From the NCBI GenBank assembly GCA_012515925.1, contig JAAYXM010000236.1:1-10464 (forward strand): DNA of 10,464 bases, read 5' to 3'. This DNA comes from Clostridiales bacterium. GTDB lineage: Bacteria > Bacillota > Clostridia > Oscillospirales > JAAYXM01. Every line of letters starts with the position of its first letter. The stretch's first letter is position 1. Positions 1 to 7,187 of this stretch are shown here, one piece after another. The notes below the pieces were generated by a model that did no database searches, was not told the DNA's origin, and saw only the letters and a list, made by a program, of their open reading frames with translations. Both the position numbers and the translations under genes were made by a program.

Positions 1-452
<452 letters not shown>

Positions 453-517
453 TGAATTATATGGGTGTTGCTTGAAATAATTTCTTTACGCGCATTGTTT
501 GGTCTTCAGGGTACAAA

Positions 518-553
518 TCAGACACCGGCAGACGAGAGAACGTAACTATCTGA
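518..553 (+). repeat. Spacer repeat unit 1 (23S to tRNA-Lys)
   Basis: The core GACACCGGCAGACGAGAGAA at 521-540 matches 19 of 20 bases of the unit before tRNA-Glu at 667-686. It is flanked by a short TCAGA/TCTGA inverted repeat (518-522 and 549-553). It lies 24 nt upstream of tRNA-Lys. A role in folding or processing of the precursor is an inference. Confidence 0.7.
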
Positions 554-564
554 CTAGCTTATAT

Positions 565-640
565 GCGCCTTTAGCTCAGCTGGCAGAGCAACTGACTCTT
601 AATCAGTGGGTCCCGGGTTCGAATCCCTGAAGGCGCACCA
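565..640 (+). tRNA. tRNA-Lys (anticodon CUU)
   Basis: A 76-nt cloverleaf with encoded CCA. The acceptor stem is GCGCCTT/AAGGCGC with discriminator A. The D arm is GCTC/GAGC, and the anticodon stem ACTGA/TCAGT encloses the loop CTCTTAA, so the anticodon is CTT and reads AAG (Lys). The T arm is CCGGG-TTCGAAT-CCCTG, which leaves a C·U mismatch at the second pair (positions 50/64 of the tRNA). It sits between 23S and 5S, so it is presumably co-transcribed with the rRNA operon. Confidence 0.96.
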
Positions 641-647
641 GATTAGC

Positions 648-733
648 CACTAGTCACTAGACACTGGACACCGGTAGACGAGAGAAGCGGGTATTATTCG
701 TAACCACCGTCTACTAACAACTAGTGACTAGTG
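648..733 (+). repeat. Spacer repeat unit 2 with nested inverted repeats (tRNA-Lys to tRNA-Glu)
   Basis: The outer arms CACTAGTCACTAG (648-660) and CTAGTGACTAGTG (721-733) are exact 13-bp reverse complements. Inside them GTAGACG (674-680) pairs exactly with CGTCTAC (708-714). The core at 667-686 is nearly identical to that of unit 1. In the transcript this would fold as a long interrupted hairpin that isolates the two tRNAs, a plausible RNase III-type processing stem. Each outer arm is itself a near-palindrome. Confidence 0.8.
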
Positions 734-748
734 TCTTGAAACTAACTT

Positions 749-823
749 GGCCCGTTGGTCAAGCGGTTAAGACACCGGCCTCTCACGCCGGAGACAGGAG
801 TTCGATTCTCCTACGGGTCACCA
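749..823 (+). tRNA. tRNA-Glu (anticodon CUC)
   Basis: A 75-nt cloverleaf with encoded CCA. The acceptor stem is GGCCCGT/ACGGGTC with one G·U pair. The anticodon stem CCGGC/GCCGG encloses the loop CTCTCAC, so the anticodon is CTC and reads GAG (Glu). The T stem AGGAG/CTCCT is fully paired around TTCGATT. It follows tRNA-Lys after a 108-bp spacer with a long inverted repeat, and precedes 5S rRNA in the same orientation. Confidence 0.96.
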
Positions 824-839
824 TTCAGTTAATAAAAAT

Positions 840-895
840 AGTAGTTAGTAGTTAGCGGACGGGAGAATATACTCACGCTGCCAACAGCTAAAAAC
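840..895 (+). repeat. Spacer repeat unit 3 (tRNA-Glu to 5S), degenerate
   Basis: It begins with a tandem AGTAGTTAGTAGTTAGC-like stretch and continues with CGGACGGGAGAA (856-867), a diverged form of the AGACGAGAGAA core in units 1 and 2. TTAGC (852-856) can pair with GCTAA further on. A related fragment, TAGCAGTTAGTA, occurs just past the terminator (1054-1065). Confidence 0.5.
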
Positions 896-901
896 TATAT
901 A

Positions 902-1018
<117 letters not shown>

Positions 1019-1020
1019 CA

Positions 1021-1054
1021 GAAAAAACAGCCTGAAAAGGCTGTTTTTTCTTTT
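1021..1054 (+). terminator. Rho-independent terminator of the rRNA operon, probably bidirectional
   Basis: A perfect 13-bp stem (1021-1033 with 1038-1050) closed by a GAAA tetraloop, with A6 on the left arm and T6 on the right arm followed by TTTT at 1051-1054. Because of the A6/T6 flanks, the minus strand also reads as a GC hairpin followed by a T run. It therefore likely also ends the metY transcript, which stops 33 bp away on the other strand. Confidence 0.93.
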
Positions 1055-1070
1055 AGCAGTTAGTAAAATC

Positions 1071-1083
1071 GGGGGACAGTTCC
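1071..1083 (+). repeat. Single REP-like element GGGGGACAGTTCC
   Basis: It lies between the shared terminator and the metY stop codon. It matches the reverse complement of the element at 7219-7231 in 11 of 13 positions, which makes it a dispersed repeat within this window. Confidence 0.5.
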
Positions 1084-2355
1084 TCAGCTTAGTGCCTGTT
1101 GTAAATCCTCGACGATGTCCCCGATGTTTTCGAGGCCTATCGAAAGGCGGATGGTTGACGCGCTGATACCCGCCGCGACAAGCTGCTCGTCGGACAGCTG
1201 CGAATGTGTCGTTGTCGCGGGGTGGCTTACCATGGAGCGCGCGTCGCCGAGGTTTGCCACAATGCGAAACAGCTTAAGACGGTTTACAAACCTCGCGCCG
1301 GCTTCGCGCCCGCCCTTTATCTCAAACGTAAACACGCCCGACGCGCCGTTTGGCAGATACCTTTTGGCAAGCTCGTAATACCTGCTGCTTTTCAAGCCCG
1401 GATAGTCCACGCGCTCGATCGCCGGGTGCTTATCCAAAAACTCCGCGACTTTGAGAGCGTTTGACGAGTGGCGTTCCATGCGCAGCGCGAGGGTTTCCAT
1501 GCCGAGCATCGTAACCCATGAATTAAACGGGGACTGACATGCCCCGATATCTCTTAGAATCTGAGTTCTGACCCGGGCGGCGAACGCGGCCCTGCCGAAC
1601 GCATCCGAATACACTACACCGTGATAGCTGGGGTCGGGCTCGTTAAACTCCGTAAATCTCGGATTCCCCTTCCATTCAAAATTCCCCGAGTCCACAATCG
1701 CGCCGCCCATAGACGTGCCGTTGCCCGCGAGGTATTTTGTCGTGGAGTGGATAACTATATCCGCCCCGTGCTCAATCGGCTTTAATAAATACGGTGTCGC
1801 GAACGTGTTGTCCACGATAAGCGGAATGCCGCTTTTATGCGCAATATCCGCGATAGCCCGTATATCCGCGATATCGGCTTTTGGGTTGCCGATAGACTCG
1901 ATAAAAACCGCGCGGGTTTTATCATTGATAAGGCGTGCGAAGCTTTCGGGCTCGGATATTTCAGCGAAGCGCACGGTTATTCCCATACGCGCAAAGGTCT
2001 TATCAAGAAGGTTAATAGCGCCGCCGTAAATCTCGGTGGAGGAGACTACCTCGTCGCCCTGTCTGCATAGGGTTAGAAGCGCCATAGTAATCGCCGCGTG
2101 CCCGCTTGAGGCCGCGACCGCGTCAACGCCGCCCTCGAGCAGGCTGATTCGTTTCTCAAACGCCGTATTCGTAGGGTTCTGAAGACGGGTATATATATTT
2201 CCGCCCTCCTCGAGCGCGAACAGGCGCCGCGCGTGCTCCACATCGTCAAAGCTGTACGCGGTGGTCATGTATATGGGCGGGACGTTCGCGTGCGTTGTGG
2301 CTTCGGGTGTATACCCGCCGTGTATCGATAGCGTTTCAAACCGGTATTTGCTCAT
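1084..2355 (-). CDS. metY: O-acetylhomoserine aminocarboxypropyltransferase (sulfhydrylase)
   Basis: 423 aa. A cytosolic PLP enzyme that should make homocysteine from O-acetylhomoserine and sulfide (or methionine from methanethiol), for methionine synthesis. It belongs to the Cys/Met metabolism PLP family (fold type I). Visible signatures are YTR at 55-57, VDNTF with the PLP-ring Asp182, the Schiff-base lysine K207 in HSTTKYLAGNGT, and R403 in the C-terminal RLSIGLE that binds the substrate carboxylate. The long SYHG...FG..A...R segment around 243-262 and SHPATTTHSQL near 377 favour MetY over the shorter cystathionine gamma-synthases. The start has AAAGGAGA at 2363-2370, about 7 nt upstream. 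Only 16 bp separate it from the lipoprotein gene, so it is probably the last gene of that operon. Methionine gamma-lyase is a less likely alternative. Confidence 0.93.
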   Translation of the reverse strand: MSKYRFETLSIHGGYTPEATTHANVPPIYMTTAYSFDDVEHARRLFALEEGGNIYTRLQNPTNTAFEKRISLLEGGVDAVAASSGHAAITMALLTLCRQGDEVVSSTEIYGGAINLLDKTFARMGITVRFAEISEPESFARLINDKTRAVFIESIGNPKADIADIRAIADIAHKSGIPLIVDNTFATPYLLKPIEHGADIVIHSTTKYLAGNGTSMGGAIVDSGNFEWKGNPRFTEFNEPDPSYHGVVYSDAFGRAAFAARVRTQILRDIGACQSPFNSWVTMLGMETLALRMERHSSNALKVAEFLDKHPAIERVDYPGLKSSRYYELAKRYLPNGASGVFTFEIKGGREAGARFVNRLKLFRIVANLGDARSMVSHPATTTHSQLSDEQLVAAGISASTIRLSIGLENIGDIVEDLQQALS

Positions 2356-2371
2356 ATTTAAATCTCCTTTT

Positions 2372-3250
2372 CTAAATCTCGAGGTTTCTTTCTATCGGCG
2401 CCGACAGGTCGAAGTATGTAAAGCCACGAAGCTTTACACCCTCGATTAAAAACTGTACGCAGTCGATATCCGGAAGCTCGGTAAGCGAGTTTACTATCGC
2501 GTATATCGTCAGAAGCTCGGATTGCTCCGAGATGTCATGATTTGTGATAAACTCCTTTGACAGGTTCAGATAGCATATGTTTTGCTCGGAATATACCGAG
2601 AGCAGACGGGTACCCCGCGGGAATACGGGTTTGTTCGTCTGTGTAACGGAGCCGTCCATAAGATACTTGACGATTAATTCAAGCACGGATTCGTTTTCCC
2701 GCGCGACGGTATGCCTGATTTCGGGGATTAGCGCCGTGTCGTCCCGGCTGATGAAATACAGCACGAGACTGTTCTCGTAGTTTATCAGGCCGAGCCTTCC
2801 GCGGATAAAGTCCGGCGGGGTATATAAGCTTCCCGTGCCGACACCGTCAACGGTTATTCTGACGGACGAAACACCTTCAAGCTGGCACATGGAAAGCGTA
2901 ATACACGCGTCGGCAAGGGTTTTATTTAACCCGCTTAAATAGTTATACTGACCGGATAAATCGATATCCGCGATGCCATTGTCAATCTTCGCGCTTAAAA
3001 GCTTTAAGTCCTGCGGGAGCGGGCTTATAAGGCTGTTGTTCTTCGGAGCGGATTTCAGAAGCTCGAAAACACGCGTGATTTCGTCCCCGCCGGTTTTCAG
3101 ACTTTCCGTATGCGCTCTGATAAGCGCGGAGTCCGTGTCCGGGTTTTTCAGCGGATAATATATGTTTACGCTTCTATACCCGTCGCTTCCGGGACTATGG
3201 CATGACGAAGCAAAAAGCAGCAGCAGAACAACACAGAAAATTTTTTTCAA
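2372..3250 (-). CDS. GerMN-domain lipoprotein (LpqB/GerM-like)
   Basis: 292 aa from a TTG start at 3250. The site GGGGTGAT (3255-3262) sits at good spacing for TTG, whereas a GTG at 3259 would lie inside that site. The N-terminus is a lipoprotein signal: MKK, a run of hydrophobic residues, then FASSC, with Cys17 as the predicted lipidated residue. The mature part has two successive GerMN-type domains, roughly residues 26-145 and 150-280. Both show the family pattern of a helix with leucine-rich LL, a GT-LL segment, then a strand like ADIDLS or CYLNLSKEF. GerMN domains are known from spore germination protein GerM and from actinobacterial LpqB. It directly follows a sensor kinase with 18 bp between stop and start, so it may modulate that kinase outside the membrane. 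The exact ligand is unknown. Confidence 0.85.
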   Translation of the reverse strand: MKKIFCVVLLLLFASSCHSPGSDGYRSVNIYYPLKNPDTDSALIRAHTESLKTGGDEITRVFELLKSAPKNNSLISPLPQDLKLLSAKIDNGIADIDLSGQYNYLSGLNKTLADACITLSMCQLEGVSSVRITVDGVGTGSLYTPPDFIRGRLGLINYENSLVLYFISRDDTALIPEIRHTVARENESVLELIVKYLMDGSVTQTNKPVFPRGTRLLSVYSEQNICYLNLSKEFITNHDISEQSELLTIYAIVNSLTELPDIDCVQFLIEGVKLRGFTYFDLSAPIERNLEI

Positions 3251-3268
3251 GGCTATCACCCCAATCGG

Positions 3269-4639
3269 CTATTTATCCGAATTCTTATCATATTTCGGAA
3301 ATTCGACTTTAAACCGGGTCCCGCCGTGTGCCGAAGGCTCCACCGAAATTGTACCGCCGAAGCTCAGCACATGCTTTTTAACTATCGGGAGCCCCAGACC
3401 GCTGCCGCCCTTTCCGCTTCTCGCGCGTGCCTTGTCGACACGGTAAAAACGCTCGAAAACGCGTTCGTAGTCCTTTTTCGGAATGCCTATTCCGTTGTCG
3501 TCAACAAGCAGTATGCAATTATCCTCGCGTTTAAACAGAAATACGTTCACAAACCCGCCCGGGTTATTGTACTTGATTGCGTTGTCCACGAGGTTGGACA
3601 CGATTTGCCGGGCGCCGTCGCGGTCGCCGATAATCCAGCAATCCTCCTCAAGCTCGCATCGAAGCTCGATTTTCGCTTCCTCCGCGATGGGTTTTAAAAG
3701 GTTAATCGTGTTAAGCACGGTTTCGGACAGCGAAACCGGTTCAAGCCCCGGGAGGTTTCCCGAATCAAGCTTTGTAAGTATAAGCAGCTTTTCGGCGATT
3801 CGCGTAAGCCTGTCGATTTCAGCGGCGATGTCGCGCATGAACTCGCGCGCGGTAGCTATATCTATATCATTTGTCTGCAAAACGGAATCGGTTAAAAGCT
3901 TAATACCGGAAAGCGGAGTCCTCAGTTCGTGCGAGGCGTCCGCGACGAACGCGCGGCGCAATTCCTCGACATGCTTTAAGCGGTTTGACATCTCGTTGAA
4001 CTCGTCGGATATTGTCGTGAGCTCGTCATGCCCGTCGAGAGGGATGCTCTGACCGTAAGAGCCGTCGCGTATATTCCGGATAGCCTTAAGCAGCTTGTTA
4101 AGCCGCTGCGTCAGCGCGCGGGTCAGAATCAAATTCAGCATAACGAGAAAAGCGCAGACAAACAGACTCAGCCAGAGCATGCTGACACGCAGGCTCGACA
4201 AAATCCGCGCCTGCTCCGCGTCGGCTTCGTGAATATACACGGTACCCAGTACGCTGTCGCGAATCATAATCGGCACGGCGGCGTTGCTTTTAAGCGCGCC
4301 GTCGTCGTATTTAGACGTAAAAAAATTGAGGCCCTTCAACGCCGTCGCGGTGTCGGGCAGGATTAAGTACTTACCCACCGTACTGTCGATTTTCGAGGTA
4401 TCGTAAACAGACAGCGCAGCCCTGTTCGTGATAACGACGCGCTGGTTTTCGCCGATATTATGGATACCCATGACAAGCTTAACCTTATCCGCGGTAAGCG
4501 ATTCGGACATTGACAGGGTAGAGGCGATGAACGACGCGCTCGAAATAAGCCTGTCACGCTTTGTGTTAACGATAAGGTTATGCATTACGAACAGCGGATA
4601 GGTATTAAGTATTATAAATATTACAACCGCGAGCCCCAT
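3269..4639 (-). CDS. HAMP-domain sensor histidine kinase
   Basis: 456 aa from the only ATG in frame. Membrane kinase pairing with the regulator just upstream. Order: TM1 (about 1-22), an extracytoplasmic sensor of about 125 residues, TM2 (about 150-173), HAMP (about 174-226), HisKA with phosphoacceptor H237 in SHELRTPL, and HATPase_c with the N box (N349, N353), DDNGIGIP (380-387), RFYRVD (397-402) and GKGGSGLGL (409-417). There is no PAS domain after HAMP, unlike WalK. The start is doubtful: the ATG has no ribosome binding site, and the reading frame stays open upstream with a typical pre-TM stretch (LRFKIT). An ATG overlapping the regulator's stop (4702-4704) is off by one frame. One extra base in the T run at 4692-4694 would fuse them, adding about 22 residues. 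Function calls are firm; the N-terminus is not. Confidence 0.9.
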   Translation of the reverse strand: MGLAVVIFIILNTYPLFVMHNLIVNTKRDRLISSASFIASTLSMSESLTADKVKLVMGIHNIGENQRVVITNRAALSVYDTSKIDSTVGKYLILPDTATALKGLNFFTSKYDDGALKSNAAVPIMIRDSVLGTVYIHEADAEQARILSSLRVSMLWLSLFVCAFLVMLNLILTRALTQRLNKLLKAIRNIRDGSYGQSIPLDGHDELTTISDEFNEMSNRLKHVEELRRAFVADASHELRTPLSGIKLLTDSVLQTNDIDIATAREFMRDIAAEIDRLTRIAEKLLILTKLDSGNLPGLEPVSLSETVLNTINLLKPIAEEAKIELRCELEEDCWIIGDRDGARQIVSNLVDNAIKYNNPGGFVNVFLFKREDNCILLVDDNGIGIPKKDYERVFERFYRVDKARARSGKGGSGLGLPIVKKHVLSFGGTISVEPSAHGGTRFKVEFPKYDKNSDK

Positions 4640-4700
4640 GCACAGGCAGGTGATTTTAAAGCGCAGGGTGCCCGGGATATGCTTTAAGTACTTTCCGAGC

Positions 4701-5381
4701 TCATGCTTTAAAATAGTACCCGACCCCCCACTTCGTCATGATATAATTGGGGTCGGCGGGATTATCCTCAAGCTTCTCACGAAGGCGGCGGATATGTACG
4801 TCCACGGTTCGGATATCGCCGGGATACTCGTAGCCCCAAACAATATTAAGAAGGTTTTCACGGCTGTAAACCCTGCCCGGGTTTCGCATAAGCATTTCAA
4901 TCAAATCAAATTCCTTGGCGGTAAGCTGCGCTTCTTCGCCGTGTACCGTAACGCTTCGCGCATCGGTATCGACTATTATGTCGCCCGTAATCAGCCGGGT
5001 GTTCTTGTCCTTCGCGCCAAGCCCCGACGAGCGCCGGAGAATCGCGCGCACCCGGGATTTAAGCTCGAGTATATTGAACGGCTTTGTAAGATAATCGTCC
5101 GCGCCGTACTCAAAGCCGAGTATTTTGTCGGTATCATCTCCCTTGGCGGTAAGCATGATAATCGGAACGGTCGAGAATTCGCGGATGCGCCTGCAGGTTT
5201 CGAGCCCGTCCAGCCTCGGCATCATCAGATCAAGTATAATCAAATCGATTTTCACATTCCGTACAATCTGCAGCGCTTCTTCGCCGTCATAGGCGGTTTC
5301 GACCTCATAACCCTCGTTTTCGAGATTGAATTTAACGCCTTTAACAATGATTTTTTCGTCGTCCACAACAAGAATTCTCAT
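4701..5381 (-). CDS. OmpR/PhoB-family response regulator
   Basis: 226 aa. Cytoplasmic transcription factor phosphorylated by the downstream kinase. The receiver domain (about 1-118) has the acidic pair D7/D8, the phosphoacceptor D51 in LDLMMPRLDG, T78 and K100 in LTKPF. A short linker leads to a winged-helix DNA-binding domain (about 130-225) with the RTVDVHIRRLREKLE recognition-helix region and a WGVGYYF wing. Closest known types are WalR/PhoP-like regulators. Start: AAGGAG at 5390-5395 lies 8 nt before ATG 5381. A GTG three codons earlier (5388-5390) overlaps this site and is unlikely. The stop TGA overlaps an ATG (ATGA), an arrangement usual for coupling to the kinase gene, but that ATG is not in the kinase frame. 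Confidence 0.95.
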   Translation of the reverse strand: MRILVVDDEKIIVKGVKFNLENEGYEVETAYDGEEALQIVRNVKIDLIILDLMMPRLDGLETCRRIREFSTVPIIMLTAKGDDTDKILGFEYGADDYLTKPFNILELKSRVRAILRRSSGLGAKDKNTRLITGDIIVDTDARSVTVHGEEAQLTAKEFDLIEMLMRNPGRVYSRENLLNIVWGYEYPGDIRTVDVHIRRLREKLEDNPADPNYIMTKWGVGYYFKA

Positions 5382-5415
5382 GTTAAACACTCCTTTCCGC
5401 CTATACCGTATTAAA

Positions 5416-5739
5416 CTAAACGCGGATTATGCTTTTGTTTTTCTCTAAAACCGCGCGGCTGATTCCCTTTACATTCAAAAGCTCATCAACGGATTTAAAA
5501 TACCCGTGTTTTTCGCGGTACTCGATTATCCCGTCCGCGGTTTTTTGGCCGATACCCTCAAGCTCCATTAGCTCGTCACGGGTCGCGCGGTTTATGCTTA
5601 TAAAAACCGGCTTTACCGCGGTATACTTAGGTTTATCAGGCAAACCGGGCATGTTTTCGGCGGTATAGATTACGGCAACTACCGCGATGAAAGCCACGGT
5701 AACGAGTATTATAAGCTTTTCATATACGGAGAGCTTCAT
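5416..5739 (-). CDS. comEA: ComEA-like helix-hairpin-helix DNA-binding protein
   Basis: 107 aa. The N-terminus has one membrane segment (about 8-26) and likely anchors the protein in the membrane. After a linker, residues 47-107 form the ComEA tandem helix-hairpin-helix module: ISINRATRDELMELEGIG, then YFKSVDELLNVKGIS. Family members bind double-stranded DNA during transformation. It lacks the SLBB domain of B. subtilis ComEA (about 205 aa) and resembles short ComEA forms. The ATG at 5739 was chosen because an earlier in-frame TTG (5811) would put 24 unlikely residues before the signal anchor; a GGAGGGGG run lies upstream of the ATG at somewhat long spacing. It is followed after 34 bp by the regulator gene, so they may share a transcript. 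A competence role here is inferred from the family only. Confidence 0.88.
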   Translation of the reverse strand: MKLSVYEKLIILVTVAFIAVVAVIYTAENMPGLPDKPKYTAVKPVFISINRATRDELMELEGIGQKTADGIIEYREKHGYFKSVDELLNVKGISRAVLEKNKSIIRV

Positions 5740-5764
5740 TGCCGATTCAGCCCCCTCCAAGTAG

Positions 5765-5793
5765 TTGTAACCGCGCGCGAATTTTGTTATAAT
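5765..5793 (+). promoter_or_regulatory. Sigma-A-type promoter of the carboxypeptidase gene
   Basis: TTGTAA at 5765-5770 and a perfect TATAAT at 5788-5793, separated by 17 bp. Transcription would begin near 5800, about 70 nt before the ATG at 5870. It lies in the divergent gap between comEA and this gene. No sigma-F-like signal was recognised. Confidence 0.7.
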
Positions 5794-5869
5794 AAAAAAT
5801 AACCAAAACAAATAAAATGATATGATAACCGCTTTGCGATTATTATATCACAAAAAAGCGGAGATTAAA

Positions 5870-7186
5870 ATGAGAAAAATACGTACCGTTCTATTGCTGT
5901 TTACACTCGTTTTCATTTTCATCACAAACGCGGCGGGATTTGACCAAATTGACATCAACGCAGGCGCCGCGCTTTTGGCGGACGCGGAAAGAGGCGATAT
6001 ACTCTACGCGAAAAATATCGATAAGAAGATCTATCCCGCGAGTATTACCAAGCTAATGACAGCCTTGCTCACGATTGAACATTCGGACCTCGACGATAAG
6101 GTTGTAGTAAGCAAAACCGCGCTTGAGGGTCTTGATATTTACAGCAGCACGGCGGGACTCAGGTCCGGCGAGGAGATGACCGTAGACCAGCTTTTAATAT
6201 GCCTGCTCGTGGCCTCGGCCAACGACGCGGCAAACGTGCTCGCCGAGCATGTCGCGGGCAGCATCCCGGCGTTTGTCGAGATGATGAATTCTCGCGCACG
6301 TGAGATAGGCATGGAAAACACGCATTACACAAACGCGCACGGGCTGCACGACGATGAGCATTACACAACCGCCTATGACATATTTCTGATTGCCCGCGAG
6401 GTAAGAAAGCAAGAACGTTTAGCCGAGATTTACGGGATGCAGAAGGCGGAGCTTCCGGCGACGAACCGCTCCGACGAACGGTTATTCTTTTCGACGAACT
6501 CGTTAATCTCGCCGTACCGTGAACGTACATATCTGTATTCGCGCGCGAAAGGCATAAAAACGGGTACGACCTCGCAGGCGGGAAATTGCCTCGTCGCCGA
6601 AGCCGAAAAAGGCGATAAAAAACTGATATCGGTGGTAATGAACGCAAAGACAGACGAGGCAACACGCAAAAAACTGCACTTCACGGAAACCGCGCGGTTG
6701 TTTGAATGGGGTTTTGATAGTTTCAAGAATCAAACTCTGCTTAACTCAAACCAGCCCGTATGTGAGGTAAACGTGAAGCTCGCGAAAAAACGCGATTATG
6801 TTGTCGCGGTGAGCGGGGAGGAGCTTTCCGCGCTTGTCCCCGAAGATTTTGACAAATCCAAGCTTGTTACTGAAACCGCGGTTTTGGAGCAGGTCGAAGC
6901 GCCGGTGAAAAAGGGCGATGTGTTAGGCTCGGTAACGTTGAAATATGACGAGCGCGAGTTTAAAACCGTGGATTTAATAGCCGCCGACGATGTTGAGAGG
7001 TCGGTACTGCTGTATTATACTAACAGGGCAAAGAAACTCTTTTCCGCTCCGGTATTAAAAATAGTTTTATTTGTTTTACTCGCCGCGATTGTACTGTTTA
7101 TAGTATTCACGCTTGCCGTAAACCGGAGAAGACGTAAAAGGCGAAGGGTAATAAAAAGCCGCGTTTACCGCGGAAAACGCAAATAG
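5870..7186 (+). CDS. dacF: Serine-type D-Ala-D-Ala carboxypeptidase (PBP5/DacF family)
   Basis: 438 aa. An extracytoplasmic low-molecular-weight penicillin-binding protein that trims the terminal D-Ala from peptidoglycan stem peptides. Signal peptide about 1-22. Catalytic motifs are complete: SITK (S58, K61), SAN (S116-N118) and KTG (230-232). A PBP5 C-terminal beta domain covers about 290-375. Unlike the amphipathic helix of classic PBP5, the C-terminus is a clear membrane helix (about 395-416) followed by an arginine/lysine-rich tail beginning NRRRRKRRR. ATG 5870 was chosen because GGAG (5860-5863) lies 6 nt upstream and the signal peptide then starts MRK; an ATG at 5822 has no ribosome binding site. 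The symbol dacF is by family resemblance; dacB-type paralogues cannot be excluded. Confidence 0.93.
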   Translation: MRKIRTVLLLFTLVFIFITNAAGFDQIDINAGAALLADAERGDILYAKNIDKKIYPASITKLMTALLTIEHSDLDDKVVVSKTALEGLDIYSSTAGLRSGEEMTVDQLLICLLVASANDAANVLAEHVAGSIPAFVEMMNSRAREIGMENTHYTNAHGLHDDEHYTTAYDIFLIAREVRKQERLAEIYGMQKAELPATNRSDERLFFSTNSLISPYRERTYLYSRAKGIKTGTTSQAGNCLVAEAEKGDKKLISVVMNAKTDEATRKKLHFTETARLFEWGFDSFKNQTLLNSNQPVCEVNVKLAKKRDYVVAVSGEELSALVPEDFDKSKLVTETAVLEQVEAPVKKGDVLGSVTLKYDEREFKTVDLIAADDVERSVLLYYTNRAKKLFSAPVLKIVLFVLLAAIVLFIVFTLAVNRRRRKRRRVIKSRVYRGKRK

Positions 7187-7187
7187 A

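Noticed and set aside
2356..2371. A SAM riboswitch or T-box before metY
   Set aside because: Only 16 bp are available between the two genes, far too short for either leader.
5382..5390. GTG start for the response regulator three codons upstream
   Set aside because: The GTG overlaps the AAGGAG site itself; that site is at ideal distance from the ATG at 5381, where receiver domains normally begin (MRILVVDDE).
4638..5414. A 258-codon open frame on the plus strand opposite the response regulator and the kinase start
   Set aside because: It mirrors a well-supported response regulator codon for codon, has no recognisable domain and no clear ribosome binding site; it is a shadow of the GC-biased codons of the real gene.
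5740..5811. A longer ComEA starting at TTG 5811
   Set aside because: No ribosome binding site precedes it, it would read through the divergent promoter region, and the ATG at 5739 puts the membrane anchor at the expected N-terminal place.
5781..5820. A sigma-70 promoter for comEA on the minus strand
   Set aside because: AT-rich candidates such as TTGTTT and TATAAC occur, but the spacing is about 14 bp, so no convincing pair could be assigned.
6159..6665. A 168-codon minus-strand frame inside the carboxypeptidase gene
   Set aside because: The plus strand here encodes the conserved SAN and KTG region of a penicillin-binding protein; the reverse frame is low-complexity Arg/Pro/Ser with no family likeness.
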